Positions 14,479-21,202 of a DNA stretch of 21,225 nt are shown piece after piece. The notes beneath the pieces were generated by a model. The model did not search any database. It saw only the letters and a list, made by a program, of their open reading frames with translations, and was not told where the DNA came from. Source of the stretch: an uncultured Lachnospiraceae bacterium (GTDB taxonomy: Bacteria > Bacillota > Clostridia > Lachnospirales > Lachnospiraceae); contig USGU01000026.1 of the NCBI GenBank assembly GCA_900554415.1, positions 1 through 21,225 of the forward strand, in the 5' to 3' direction. The stretch's first letter is position 1. Each line of letters starts with the position of its first letter. Made by a program: the position numbers and the translations under genes.

Positions 14479-15129
14479 ATGAGTACAGAGACAATGAACA
14501 AGGTGGACACAAAGACACAGGTTGGGAAAAAGGAAAGAATGAGCGTCAGAACCATTGCACAAATCGGTATGCTGGGTGCAGTTGCTCTGATATTGATGAT
14601 GTTTGAAATTCCGCTTCCGTTTGCACCGAGCTTTTACAAGATCGATTTCAGTGAAGTTCCGGTATTGATTGGAAGCTTTGCAATGGGACCAGTGGCAGGC
14701 ATATTTATCGAACTGATTAAAATTCTACTGAAAGTATTGATAAAAGGTTCTACAACAGCAGGTGTGGGAGATGTGGCAAACTTTCTGATTGGAATCAGCT
14801 TCTGTCTGCCGGCAGCAGTTGTTTACAAAAAGATGCATTCGAAAAAAGGTGCAATCATTGGTATGACAGCAGGTACAATTTTTATGACATTGGTTGGTTG
14901 TTTCCTGAATGCATATGTACTGCTTCCAACTTATGCGACAGCATTTCATATGCCGATTGATGATTTAGTAGCAATGGGTACAGCAGTAAATGGACATATT
15001 ACAAGCTTATTTACATTTGTTGCATTTGCCGTAGCGCCATTTAATCTGCTGAAAGGTGTTTTGGTATCTTTGATCGTGGCACTTATTTACAAAAAAATCA
15101 GTCCGATTCTCAAACAGAGCAGAGGATAA
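14479..15129 (+). CDS. ribU: Riboflavin ECF transporter S component RibU
   Basis: RibU is the membrane substrate-binding subunit that captures riboflavin and works with the shared ECF energising module (EcfA, EcfA', EcfT), which is not in this window. The start is ATG 14479 (216 aa), with AAAGGAGA (14463-14470) upstream; an in-frame ATG at 14455 precedes that site. After a charged N-terminus there are about six membrane helices. Family marks are the IAQIGMLGAVA first helix, the PFAPSFYKIDFSEVPVLIG loop, the GPVAGIFIELIK helix and NFLIGI. The FMN riboswitch directly upstream confirms the substrate. A transporter rather than ribDEBAH downstream of this switch suggests uptake, but biosynthesis genes elsewhere cannot be excluded. 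No terminator is evident after the gene. Confidence 0.96.
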   Translation: MSTETMNKVDTKTQVGKKERMSVRTIAQIGMLGAVALILMMFEIPLPFAPSFYKIDFSEVPVLIGSFAMGPVAGIFIELIKILLKVLIKGSTTAGVGDVANFLIGISFCLPAAVVYKKMHSKKGAIIGMTAGTIFMTLVGCFLNAYVLLPTYATAFHMPIDDLVAMGTAVNGHITSLFTFVAFAVAPFNLLKGVLVSLIVALIYKKISPILKQSRG

Positions 15130-15150
15130 GAAACAGAATACATACGGCTA

Positions 15151-15179
15151 TTGTTTCCTGAAAAATGGTGTGTTATAAT
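15151..15179 (+). promoter_or_regulatory. Promoter of the YcxB-like/tsa unit
   Basis: TTGTTT (15151-15156) and a perfect TATAAT (15174-15179) are 17 nt apart, 36 nt before the start codon. It may transcribe the whole following cluster through rimI. Confidence 0.65.
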
Positions 15180-15214
15180 TGAGAAAATTATAAAGCAGAA
15201 TACAGGAGGCAGAA

Positions 15215-15724
15215 ATGGCAGTTAAGTTCGAAGTACAGATGACGAAAAGCGCAATGTTTGACTTTTTGCTATATGCATCATATACAAGCCTGACCGGAAT
15301 TTTGAATGTTATTATTGGGTTTGTAACTTTGGGAGTGGGCATTAATAAGATTGTACAGGGAGACATTAGCAGCTCCATGATTTTCTTTATGTTTGCCACG
15401 GTTTTCCTTATTGGAAATCCAATTAATATCAAGGTTCGTGCCAGTGAGCAGGTTCTCAGAACACCGATGTTTCAGAAACCGCTCTGCTATGAATTGACAG
15501 AAGAAGGCGTGCTGGTGTCACAGGATGACCAGAGTGCATCGAATAAATGGGAAGATTTTCGCAAGGTTGTTGAGACGAAAAAATCAGTGATTATGTACAT
15601 CACACAAAAGAGAGCGATTATATTTCCAAAAGAATGTCTGGGTGAACAGTACGATGCGGTAGTAGAAATGATTTCTACGCATATGCCTGCGAAGAAAGTA
15701 AAGCTTCATGGAAAGAAAGCATAG
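15215..15724 (+). CDS. YcxB-like membrane protein
   Basis: A 169-aa protein starting at ATG 15215 with AGGAGG close upstream. It has two membrane helices (about residues 24-46 and 52-68) and a C-terminal soluble domain. The C-domain pattern (YELTEEGVLVSQ, then WEDFRKVVETK, then IIFPKECL) matches the YcxB-like domain found in small Firmicutes membrane proteins of unknown function. The family resemblance is seen in the sequence; no role is known to me. Its stop overlaps or nearly abuts the start of tsaE, so it is likely the first gene of the tsaE-tsaB-rimI transcript. Confidence 0.8.
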   Translation: MAVKFEVQMTKSAMFDFLLYASYTSLTGILNVIIGFVTLGVGINKIVQGDISSSMIFFMFATVFLIGNPINIKVRASEQVLRTPMFQKPLCYELTEEGVLVSQDDQSASNKWEDFRKVVETKKSVIMYITQKRAIIFPKECLGEQYDAVVEMISTHMPAKKVKLHGKKA

Positions 15725-15741
15725 TGACAGAGGAAAGATGT

Positions 15742-16191
15742 ATGAAATGTAGGAAAATAGAGACACATAGTGCGGAAGAAACCTTTGCGCTTGGTGAGCA
15801 AATTGGCAAACAGGCCAAGCCGGGAGAAGTTTATACGCTGACCGGTGATTTGGGTGTTGGAAAAACAGTATTTACACAAGGATTAGCAAGAGGGCTGGGG
15901 ATAGAGGAACCTATCAACAGCCCTACCTTTACGATTGTTCAGGTGTATGAAGAAGGACGGCTTCCGCTTTATCATTTTGATGTTTACCGGATTGGTGATG
16001 TGGAGGAAATGGATGAAATCGGTTTCGAAGACTATGTCTATGGAAATGGTGTCAGTCTGATTGAATGGGCGAATCTGATTGAAGAAATTCTGCCGGAGGA
16101 CAGAGTTGATATCAAAATTGAAAAAAATCTGGAAAAAGGATTTGATTACAGGCAGATTACAATTACTGGCGAGAATATGCCGGAAGAATAG
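15742..16191 (+). CDS. tsaE: tRNA t6A biosynthesis ATPase TsaE
   Basis: TsaE is a small P-loop ATPase that works with TsaB and TsaD to transfer threonylcarbamoyl from its adenylate to A37 of tRNAs reading ANN codons. The Walker A motif GDLGVGKT is at residues 35-42. Other family marks are SPTFTIVQVY, the YHFDVYRI strand and LIEWA. The start ATG 15742 (149 aa) is chosen for the GAGG site 8 nt upstream. A GTG at 15724, overlapping the preceding stop, would add six residues and cannot be excluded. The gene is followed by tsaB after 15 bp, with rimI next, the standard Firmicutes order. Confidence 0.96.
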   Translation: MKCRKIETHSAEETFALGEQIGKQAKPGEVYTLTGDLGVGKTVFTQGLARGLGIEEPINSPTFTIVQVYEEGRLPLYHFDVYRIGDVEEMDEIGFEDYVYGNGVSLIEWANLIEEILPEDRVDIKIEKNLEKGFDYRQITITGENMPEE

Positions 16192-16206
16192 AAATGGGGA
16201 AAAGAC

Positions 16207-16953
16207 ATGCGTATTTTAGCAATTGACAGTTCGGGTTTAGTTGCCACTGTCGCAATTGTAGATGAAGAAAATGGAGTATCCAAAACTACGGCAGAGCATA
16301 CTGTGAACTTTAAGAAAACACATTCACAGACACTTCTCCCAATGTTGGATGAAATTGTAAAAATGACAGAGATGGACTTAAATACCGTGGATGCCATAGC
16401 TGTTTCCGGAGGACCTGGGTCTTTTACCGGTCTCCGAATCGGTTCAGCTACAGCAAAGGGACTGGGACTTGCTCTTAATAAACCGTTGATTCACATACCG
16501 ACTGTGGATGGACTGGCATATAATCTGTGCTTTTCAGACCGGATTGTGTGCCCGATTATGGATGCAAGAAGAAATCAGGTGTATACAGGCATTTATTCTT
16601 TCCATGGAAGCAAGATGCAAATTCTGGAAGAACAGATGGCGATTGGAATTGAAGAACTTGCGGAGAAGCTACGCGGGTATGGGAAAGAAAAAGGGATTGT
16701 ATTCCTTGGGGATGGAGTTCCGGTTCATCAGAAGAATCTGAAAGAAAATCTTCTGAAGGATTTGGATATTTCGTTTGCACCAGCCCATATGAATTATCAG
16801 AGAGCAGCTGCAGTGGGTGCGCTTGCAACGCAGTATTATCGCGATGGAAAAATCGAGATGGCAGCAGAACACAAGCCAGATTATCTCCGTGTATCGCAGG
16901 CTGAGCGAGAGCGCGCAGAGCGTGAACAGGCAGAAAAAGCAAAAAATGCATAG
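16207..16953 (+). CDS. tsaB: tRNA t6A biosynthesis protein TsaB
   Basis: TsaB is a catalytically inactive paralogue of TsaD that serves as its partner in the t6A complex. The 248-aa sequence has the ASKHA-fold start MRILAIDSS, the highly conserved GGPGSFTGLRIG (about residues 63-74) and PIMDARRNQVYTG. The last 20 or so residues form a highly charged, Glu/Arg/Lys-rich helix ending KAKNA, an extension beyond the conserved core. The start ATG 16207 is set by the gap after tsaE. It is 11 bp from rimI. TsaC/TsaC2, which makes the threonylcarbamoyl-adenylate, is not in the window. Confidence 0.96.
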   Translation: MRILAIDSSGLVATVAIVDEENGVSKTTAEHTVNFKKTHSQTLLPMLDEIVKMTEMDLNTVDAIAVSGGPGSFTGLRIGSATAKGLGLALNKPLIHIPTVDGLAYNLCFSDRIVCPIMDARRNQVYTGIYSFHGSKMQILEEQMAIGIEELAEKLRGYGKEKGIVFLGDGVPVHQKNLKENLLKDLDISFAPAHMNYQRAAAVGALATQYYRDGKIEMAAEHKPDYLRVSQAERERAEREQAEKAKNA

Positions 16954-16964
16954 GGGTTATCGTT

Positions 16965-17423
16965 ATGCTGTGTGTAGAAGAACTGAGAATAGAAGATAAA
17001 GATATTCTTTCGGAGGTCGCAGAGTTAGAAAAATCTGTTTTTTCAGATGCATGGAGTTTAAAAGAGATAGAAAGTACGGTGAAGCAGAAGCAGTCAATTA
17101 GTGCAGCTGCAAAGGAAGAAAGCAGAACTTTAGGATATTACCTCTGTTACAGTGTTCTTGATGAATGCGAGATTGCACGAATAGCAGTAAATCAGAAAGA
17201 AAGGAGAAGGGGGATTGGACAATCCCTTTTTTCACACTTGCTTCAGGTCTGCAAAGACAAGAATATAACTAAAATTTTATTAGATGTGAGGGAAAGCAAT
17301 ATACCTGCAATCCGGTTTTACGAAAAAAATGGATTTAAAAAGGATGGAATCCGTAAAAATTATTATGCAGGAGCAAATCCGGAAAATGCGATTCTGATGA
17401 GTCTGAATCTGACAGAAATGTAA
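16965..17423 (+). CDS. rimI: Ribosomal protein S18 alanine N-acetyltransferase RimI
   Basis: A GNAT-fold acetyltransferase of 152 aa that acetylates the N-terminal Ala of ribosomal protein S18. The acetyl-CoA loop is ERRRGIGQSLF (Q/R-x-x-G-x-G/A type). The C-terminal DVRESNIPAIRFYEKNGF and RKNYY match RimI closely. The start is ATG 16965. Position behind tsaB supports RimI rather than another GNAT enzyme. The 176-bp gap after it holds AT-rich palindromic sequence, not a clear terminator with a T run. Confidence 0.94.
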   Translation: MLCVEELRIEDKDILSEVAELEKSVFSDAWSLKEIESTVKQKQSISAAAKEESRTLGYYLCYSVLDECEIARIAVNQKERRRGIGQSLFSHLLQVCKDKNITKILLDVRESNIPAIRFYEKNGFKKDGIRKNYYAGANPENAILMSLNLTEM

Positions 17424-17478
17424 TATGGAATATATGATATGCGATATATGACATAGAATATATAATATTTAAAAGAAG

Positions 17479-17543
17479 GAAAACTTCATTATATAATGGA
17501 AGATTTCGTATAAATATGAAAGAGTTTCCACTAGAAATAGTGG
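17479..17543 (+). promoter_or_regulatory. Two small hairpins between rimI and the CxxC protein
   Basis: A near-palindrome centred at 17492 (CTTCATTAT with ATAATGGAAG, one bulge) is followed by a 6-bp stem, CCACTA/TAGTGG (17528-17533 with 17538-17543), closed by a GAAA tetraloop. Neither has a proper T run. They may end rimI transcripts or stabilise the RNA. A TATAAT at 17555-17560 follows but lacks a convincing -35. Confidence 0.3.
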
Positions 17544-17599
17544 TTTAGTCAAGGTATAATTTTGGCGTAGTCAATGAAAAACACACAGGAGGAAATTGT

Positions 17600-17836
17600 A
17601 TGCGCCAGTATAAGATTTACGAAAAAGAAGAAAAGCAGATAGAGAAAATCATCTGCAATATGTGTAAAAAAGAAATAGAAGTTGTAAATGGAATACCGAG
17701 AGAAGATGTACTGACTGTGGAGAAAAGATGGGGTTATTTTTCGAAAAAGGATAATGAAGTGCATAGATTCGAACTCTGCGAAGCCTGTTATGATAAGCTC
17801 GTTGCATCTTTTGCAATTCCATTGGAAAAAGAATAG
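17600..17836 (+). CDS. Small CxxC/CxxC probable zinc-binding protein
   Basis: A 78-aa protein with a strong ribosome binding site (AGGAGG) before ATG 17600. Cys19/Cys22 (ICNMC) and Cys60/Cys63 (LCEAC) form two CxxC knuckles about 40 residues apart, the layout of a zinc ribbon or treble-clef fold. Between them are WGYFSKKDNEVH and HRFELCEACYDKL, so a His is also available. There is no signal peptide or membrane segment. I do not know a named function. It lies 8 bp before rnz and inside a cluster for tRNA and ribosome maturation, which may hint at nucleic-acid or RNP binding (inference). Confidence 0.82.
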   Translation: MRQYKIYEKEEKQIEKIICNMCKKEIEVVNGIPREDVLTVEKRWGYFSKKDNEVHRFELCEACYDKLVASFAIPLEKE

Positions 17837-17844
17837 GAGATAGA

Positions 17845-18753
17845 ATGTTAGATGTATGTTTACTTGGAACCGGCGGAATGATGCCGCTTCCATATCGGTG
17901 GCTGACTGCGTTAATGACAAGATTTAATGGAAGTCAGCTATTGATAGACTGTGGAGAGGGTACTCAGATTGCGTTGAAAGAAAAGGGATGGAGCTTTAAG
18001 CCTATTGATGTGATATGCTTCACACATTTTCATGGAGACCATATCAGTGGACTTCCGGGGCTGCTTTTAACTATGGGAAATGCAGACCGCAGGGAACCCC
18101 TTACATTGATTGGACCAAAAGGATTAGAGAGGGTAGTCAATTCGTTGCGCGTGATTGCACCGGAGCTTCCTTTTGAATTGAAATTTATAGAGATTACAGA
18201 ACCGGAGCAGGTTTTTGAAATCAATGGTTATCGTGTGACTGCATTTAAAGTCAGACATAATGTAACCTGCTATGGTTATACGATAGAAATAGACCGTGCT
18301 GGTAAATTTGATGTGCAAAGAGCCATGGAACAGGAAATACCGAAGGAATATTGGCGGTATCTGCAAAAAGGTGAAAGCATGGAATATAATGGGAAAATGC
18401 TGACTCCGGACATGGTTCTGGGACCACCGCGTCGTGGAATCAAACTGACTTACTGTACAGATACCAGACCAACGGATTCCATCCGGGAACATGCTGCAGA
18501 TTCTGATTTATTTATCTGCGAAGGAATGTATGGGGAAAAAGAAAAAGCTGCGAAGGCTGTAGAGTATAAGCATATGACATTTTACGAGGCCGCCCAGATT
18601 GCTAAAGCAGCCAATGTTAAGGAAATGTGGCTGACCCATTACAGTCCGTCGCTGGCACATCCAGAAGAGTTTATGGATGAAGTGAGAGCCATCTTCCCAC
18701 GTGCTAAAGCGGGGAAAGACAGAATGACAGTAGAACTGGATTTTCCAGAATAG
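17845..18753 (+). CDS. rnz: Ribonuclease Z (tRNA 3' endonuclease), metallo-beta-lactamase fold
   Basis: RNase Z cuts tRNA precursors after the discriminator base when CCA is not encoded. The 302-aa protein has LLGTGG at the start, DCGEGTQ, the zinc motif HFHGDH (residues 61-66), the RHNVTCYGY histidine, the CTDTRP aspartate, KHMTF and the LTHYSP histidine: the full RNase Z pattern. In the middle, where the family's flexible arm usually carries a GPLY-type segment, this protein has IPKEYWRYLQKGE, then VLGPPRRG; the arm is present but its sequence differs. GGAG lies just before the start, ATG 17845. Its substrates could include the two CCA-less tRNA-Ser genes 2 kb downstream. A different nuclease of this fold is possible but less likely. 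Confidence 0.9.
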   Translation: MLDVCLLGTGGMMPLPYRWLTALMTRFNGSQLLIDCGEGTQIALKEKGWSFKPIDVICFTHFHGDHISGLPGLLLTMGNADRREPLTLIGPKGLERVVNSLRVIAPELPFELKFIEITEPEQVFEINGYRVTAFKVRHNVTCYGYTIEIDRAGKFDVQRAMEQEIPKEYWRYLQKGESMEYNGKMLTPDMVLGPPRRGIKLTYCTDTRPTDSIREHAADSDLFICEGMYGEKEKAAKAVEYKHMTFYEAAQIAKAANVKEMWLTHYSPSLAHPEEFMDEVRAIFPRAKAGKDRMTVELDFPE

Positions 18754-18810
18754 ATGAATAGATGGAATAGAAGTTAGAGAAGCAATACGTTTTAGAAAGA
18801 AGAGAGTAAA

Positions 18811-19845
18811 ATGAAAGCAGAGAAAGAACAGGATGTATTAATCTTAGCAATTGAAAGTTCCTGCGATGAAACAGCGGCTGCGGTTGTGAAAAATGGCAGG
18901 GAAGTACTGTCTAATGTGATATTTTCCCAAATTGAGCTGCACACGCTATATGGTGGGGTAGTTCCTGAAATTGCGTCCAGAAAACATATTGAAAAAATCA
19001 ATCAGGTAATAGAAGAAGCACTGGCAAAGGCCGGAGTGACATTAGATGATATTGATGCCATTGGTGTCACATATGGTCCCGGACTGGTGGGCGCATTACT
19101 GGTTGGAGTTGCGGAGGCAAAAGCAATTGCCTATGCAAAGAAGCTTCCACTGGTGGGGGTTCATCATATTGAAGGACATATTTCTGCAAATTATATTGAA
19201 AATAAAGAACTTGAGCCACCGTTTTTATGTCTTGTAGTATCAGGCGGACATACGCATCTGGTGTGCGTGCAGGATTATGGAAAATATGAAATTCTCGGTA
19301 GAACCAGAGACGATGCGGCAGGAGAAGCGTTTGATAAAGTTGCGCGTGCCATAGGACTTGGTTATCCGGGAGGTCCGAAGATTGATAAACTTTCCAAGGA
19401 AGGAAATCCGGATGCAATTCCATTTCCACGGGCTCATATTGCGGATTCCGAATATGACTTTAGTTTCAGTGGGGTAAAATCTGCAGTACTTAATTATATC
19501 AATGGATGTCAGATGAAAGGGATGGAATATAATCGTGCTGATGTTGCGGCTTCTTTCCAGAAAGCGGTAACGGATGTGCTGGTTGGAAATGCGATTCAGG
19601 GCGTTCAGAAATATGGATTAAATAAACTGGCAATTGCAGGTGGTGTAGCGTCAAACAGTACTCTGCGTGCGGCTATGAAAGAAGCCTGTGAAAAGAATGG
19701 AATCGACTTTTATTATCCGTCTCCAATTTATTGTACAGACAACGCAGCTATGATAGGAGCTGCGGCATATTACGAATATATGGCCGGTACACGTCATGGT
19801 TGGGATTTGAATGCAGTTCCGAACCTGAAACTAGGTGAAAGATAA
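18811..19845 (+). CDS. tsaD: tRNA N6-adenosine threonylcarbamoyltransferase TsaD
   Basis: TsaD (Kae1/Qri7 family) is the catalytic subunit that forms t6A at A37 with TsaB and TsaE. The 344-aa length is normal. Motifs: AIESSCDETAAAVV at the start, GPGLVGALLVG, the metal-binding HIEGH (His119 and His123), VSGGHTHL, DDAAGEAFDKVAR and the metal ligand Asp310 in CTDNAAMIG. The start ATG 18811 follows a purine-rich AAGAGAG. It is separated from tsaE-tsaB-rimI by the CxxC protein and rnz, an insertion into the commoner compact arrangement. ispD follows 17 bp downstream. Confidence 0.98.
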   Translation: MKAEKEQDVLILAIESSCDETAAAVVKNGREVLSNVIFSQIELHTLYGGVVPEIASRKHIEKINQVIEEALAKAGVTLDDIDAIGVTYGPGLVGALLVGVAEAKAIAYAKKLPLVGVHHIEGHISANYIENKELEPPFLCLVVSGGHTHLVCVQDYGKYEILGRTRDDAAGEAFDKVARAIGLGYPGGPKIDKLSKEGNPDAIPFPRAHIADSEYDFSFSGVKSAVLNYINGCQMKGMEYNRADVAASFQKAVTDVLVGNAIQGVQKYGLNKLAIAGGVASNSTLRAAMKEACEKNGIDFYYPSPIYCTDNAAMIGAAAYYEYMAGTRHGWDLNAVPNLKLGER

Positions 19846-19862
19846 AGAAAGGCTGAAAGCAG

Positions 19863-20594
19863 ATGGAAAAGAAAGGCTGTACTGCGATTGTTCTGGCAGC
19901 AGGTCAGGGACGACGCATGGGGACAAAAATACAGAAACAATATTTAGAACTGGATGGAAAACCAGTATTATATTATTCTTTACATGTGTTTGAACAGTCA
20001 GAAACGATTGACGATATTATTTTGGCTGTGGGGGAAGGACAGGAGTCCTATTGCCGTTCTGAAATTATAGAGAAATATCATCTGACAAAAGTAAAAGCAG
20101 TGATACCGGGTGGGAAAGAACGGTACGAGTCTGTGTATTTTGCTCTGAAGTATATGAATGAACAGAAAAATGTTGCCGGGGCAGCAGCCGAAGGAATTGT
20201 GTTTATTCATGATGGAGCCAGACCGTTTGTAGATGAAGCCATGATTCTGCGCGCTTATTGCGAAGCAAGCGAGCAGGGAGCATGTGTGGTTGGCATGCCG
20301 GTGAAAGATACGATTAAAATAGTCGATGGGCAAAATTTTGCCAAGGATACTCCGGACAGACGTACGCTTTGGATGATTCAGACTCCACAAGTATTTAAAA
20401 CCTCTCTTGCACAAAAAGCCTATTTCAAATTGATGGAGCGGAAAGAAATTCGGGTAACAGATGATGCAATGGTTGTGGAGCAGATGCTTGCACATCCGGT
20501 TAAACTTGTAGAAGGTTCTTATGAGAATATTAAGATTACCACACCTGAAGATATCGATATAGCCGAGTGTTTTGTCAAAAAAAGAAAAAAGTAA
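19863..20594 (+). CDS. ispD: 2-C-methyl-D-erythritol 4-phosphate cytidylyltransferase
   Basis: IspD couples CTP and methylerythritol phosphate in the MEP isoprenoid pathway. The 243-aa sequence shows the nucleotide-binding LAAGQGRRMG with K-Q-Y (KIQKQYLELDGKP), PGGKERYESV, HDGARPF, PVKDTIK, RRTLWMIQTPQVF, TDDA and NIKITTPEDI. These are the hallmarks of IspD rather than of ribitol-phosphate cytidylyltransferase (TarI), though those relatives are close and the two can be confused. It lies 17 bp after tsaD and is probably co-transcribed with it. The tail is very basic (VKKRKK). No terminator is seen before the tRNA promoter 10 bp downstream. Confidence 0.93.
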   Translation: MEKKGCTAIVLAAGQGRRMGTKIQKQYLELDGKPVLYYSLHVFEQSETIDDIILAVGEGQESYCRSEIIEKYHLTKVKAVIPGGKERYESVYFALKYMNEQKNVAGAAAEGIVFIHDGARPFVDEAMILRAYCEASEQGACVVGMPVKDTIKIVDGQNFAKDTPDRRTLWMIQTPQVFKTSLAQKAYFKLMERKEIRVTDDAMVVEQMLAHPVKLVEGSYENIKITTPEDIDIAECFVKKRKK

Positions 20595-20603
20595 AAAAAG
20601 GTA

Positions 20604-20633
20604 TTGACAAATGGAAGCGTGCTATGGTATTAT
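20604..20633 (+). promoter_or_regulatory. tRNA-Ser(UGA) promoter
   Basis: A perfect TTGACA (20604-20609) and TATTAT (20628-20633) are 18 nt apart, with TGG before the -10. This is a strong stable-RNA type promoter about 40 nt before the tRNA. Confidence 0.8.
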
Positions 20634-20673
20634 TTCAATTGTCCGTGAGATACGGATAAACAATTTCATAAAT

Positions 20674-20759
20674 GCAGAGGTATCGAAGTGGTCATAACGA
20701 GGCGGTCTTGAAAACCGTTTGTCCGAGAGGGCGCGTGGGTTCGAATCCCACCCTCTGCG
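20674..20759 (+). tRNA. tRNA-Ser (anticodon UGA)
   Basis: Acceptor GCAGAGG (20674-20680) pairs with CCTCTGC (20752-20758), discriminator G20759. The anticodon loop CTTGAAA gives UGA, reading UCA and related codons. A long variable arm (class II) is typical of serine. The T arm is GTGGG-TTCGAAT-CCCAC. CCA is not encoded, so maturation needs RNase Z and a CCA-adding enzyme. A small open frame over this region is a shadow. Confidence 0.97.
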
Positions 20760-20765
20760 TTGTTA

Positions 20766-20793
20766 AAAGGTCTTGCAATAGCAAGACCTTTTT
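20766..20793 (+). terminator. Terminator of tRNA-Ser(UGA)
   Basis: AAAGGTCTTGC (20766-20776) pairs with GCAAGACCTTT (20781-20791) around a 4-nt loop, ending in T to 20793. Confidence 0.92.
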
Positions 20794-20807
20794 GCTTTGC
20801 TGGGAAA

Positions 20808-20888
20808 GTTCTTTGCTAAGGTGGATTGCAAAAGTAAATTTCATTTTGAAGGGAAATTTAACTCTGTCAGTAAATTGTTCTTTGCTAA
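20808..20888 (+). repeat. 12-bp direct repeat between the two tRNA-Ser genes
   Basis: GTTCTTTGCTAA occurs at 20808-20819 and again at 20877-20888. The 117 bp between the first tRNA terminator and the second tRNA promoter hold no gene; an AAATTTC/GAAATTT hairpin also lies between the copies. Confidence 0.5.
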
Positions 20889-20911
20889 TAAATAAAAATG
20901 TAATAAAGGAC

Positions 20912-20940
20912 TAGACAAATGCGAAAGATTCGTGTATATT
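20912..20940 (+). promoter_or_regulatory. tRNA-Ser(GGA) promoter
   Basis: TAGACA (20912-20917) and TATATT (20935-20940) are 17 nt apart, 15 nt before the mature tRNA 5' end. Confidence 0.7.
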
Positions 20941-20955
20941 AACTAACGGACATTT

Positions 20956-21045
20956 GGAGAAATACCCAAGCTGGCCGAAGGGGCTCCCCTGGAAAGGGAG
21001 TAGGTCGTTAATAGCGGCGCGAGGGTTCAAATCCCTCTTTCTCCG
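20956..21045 (+). tRNA. tRNA-Ser (anticodon GGA)
   Basis: Acceptor GGAGAAA (20956-20962) pairs with TTTCTCC (21038-21044), discriminator G21045. The anticodon stem is CTCCC/GGGAG with loop CTGGAAA, anticodon GGA, reading UCC/UCU. It has a long class II variable arm and a T arm GAGGG-TTCAAAT-CCCTC. CCA is not encoded. No clear terminator follows. Confidence 0.97.
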
Positions 21046-21091
21046 TTGAATCTATCATGAATTATATTTTGACAAAAAATGTAAAAAACTG

Positions 21092-21121
21092 TTGACAAAA
21101 GACGGTCTCTCGTGATAGTAT
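21092..21121 (+). promoter_or_regulatory. Upstream promoter of a tandem pair
   Basis: TTGACA (21092-21097) and TAGTAT (21116-21121) are 18 nt apart. A further TTGACA at 21069-21074 has no matching -10. Confidence 0.6.
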
Positions 21122-21173
21122 GAAAAAGCTTTCGAAATGCAAAAAGAAAGCGAAAAATAAAATAAAAAAACTG

Positions 21174-21202
21174 TTGACAAAGCGGAATGCTTATGGTAAT
21201 AT
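21174..21202 (+). promoter_or_regulatory. Downstream strong promoter reading off the window
   Basis: A perfect TTGACA (21174-21179) and TAATAT (21197-21202), 17 nt apart, with TGG before the -10. The expected start is near 21209, and the first transcribed bases form a CTGTC/GACAG hairpin (21210-21214 with 21220-21224). Tandem strong promoters after tRNA genes suggest an rRNA or tRNA operon beyond the window. Confidence 0.75.

Noticed and set aside
15131..15156. GAAACA/TGTTTC inverted repeat after ribU as a terminator
   Set aside because: The stem is short, AT-rich, has a long loop and no T run, and its right arm overlaps the -35 of the next promoter.
19863..20594. Calling the cytidylyltransferase TarI (ribitol-phosphate) instead of IspD
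   Set aside because: The motif set and linkage to tsaD fit IspD, and no teichoic-acid or ribulose-phosphate reductase gene is adjacent; residual doubt is noted.
20672..20914. 80-codon open frame across the first tRNA-Ser
   Set aside because: It overlaps a perfect tRNA and its terminator; it is a chance frame.
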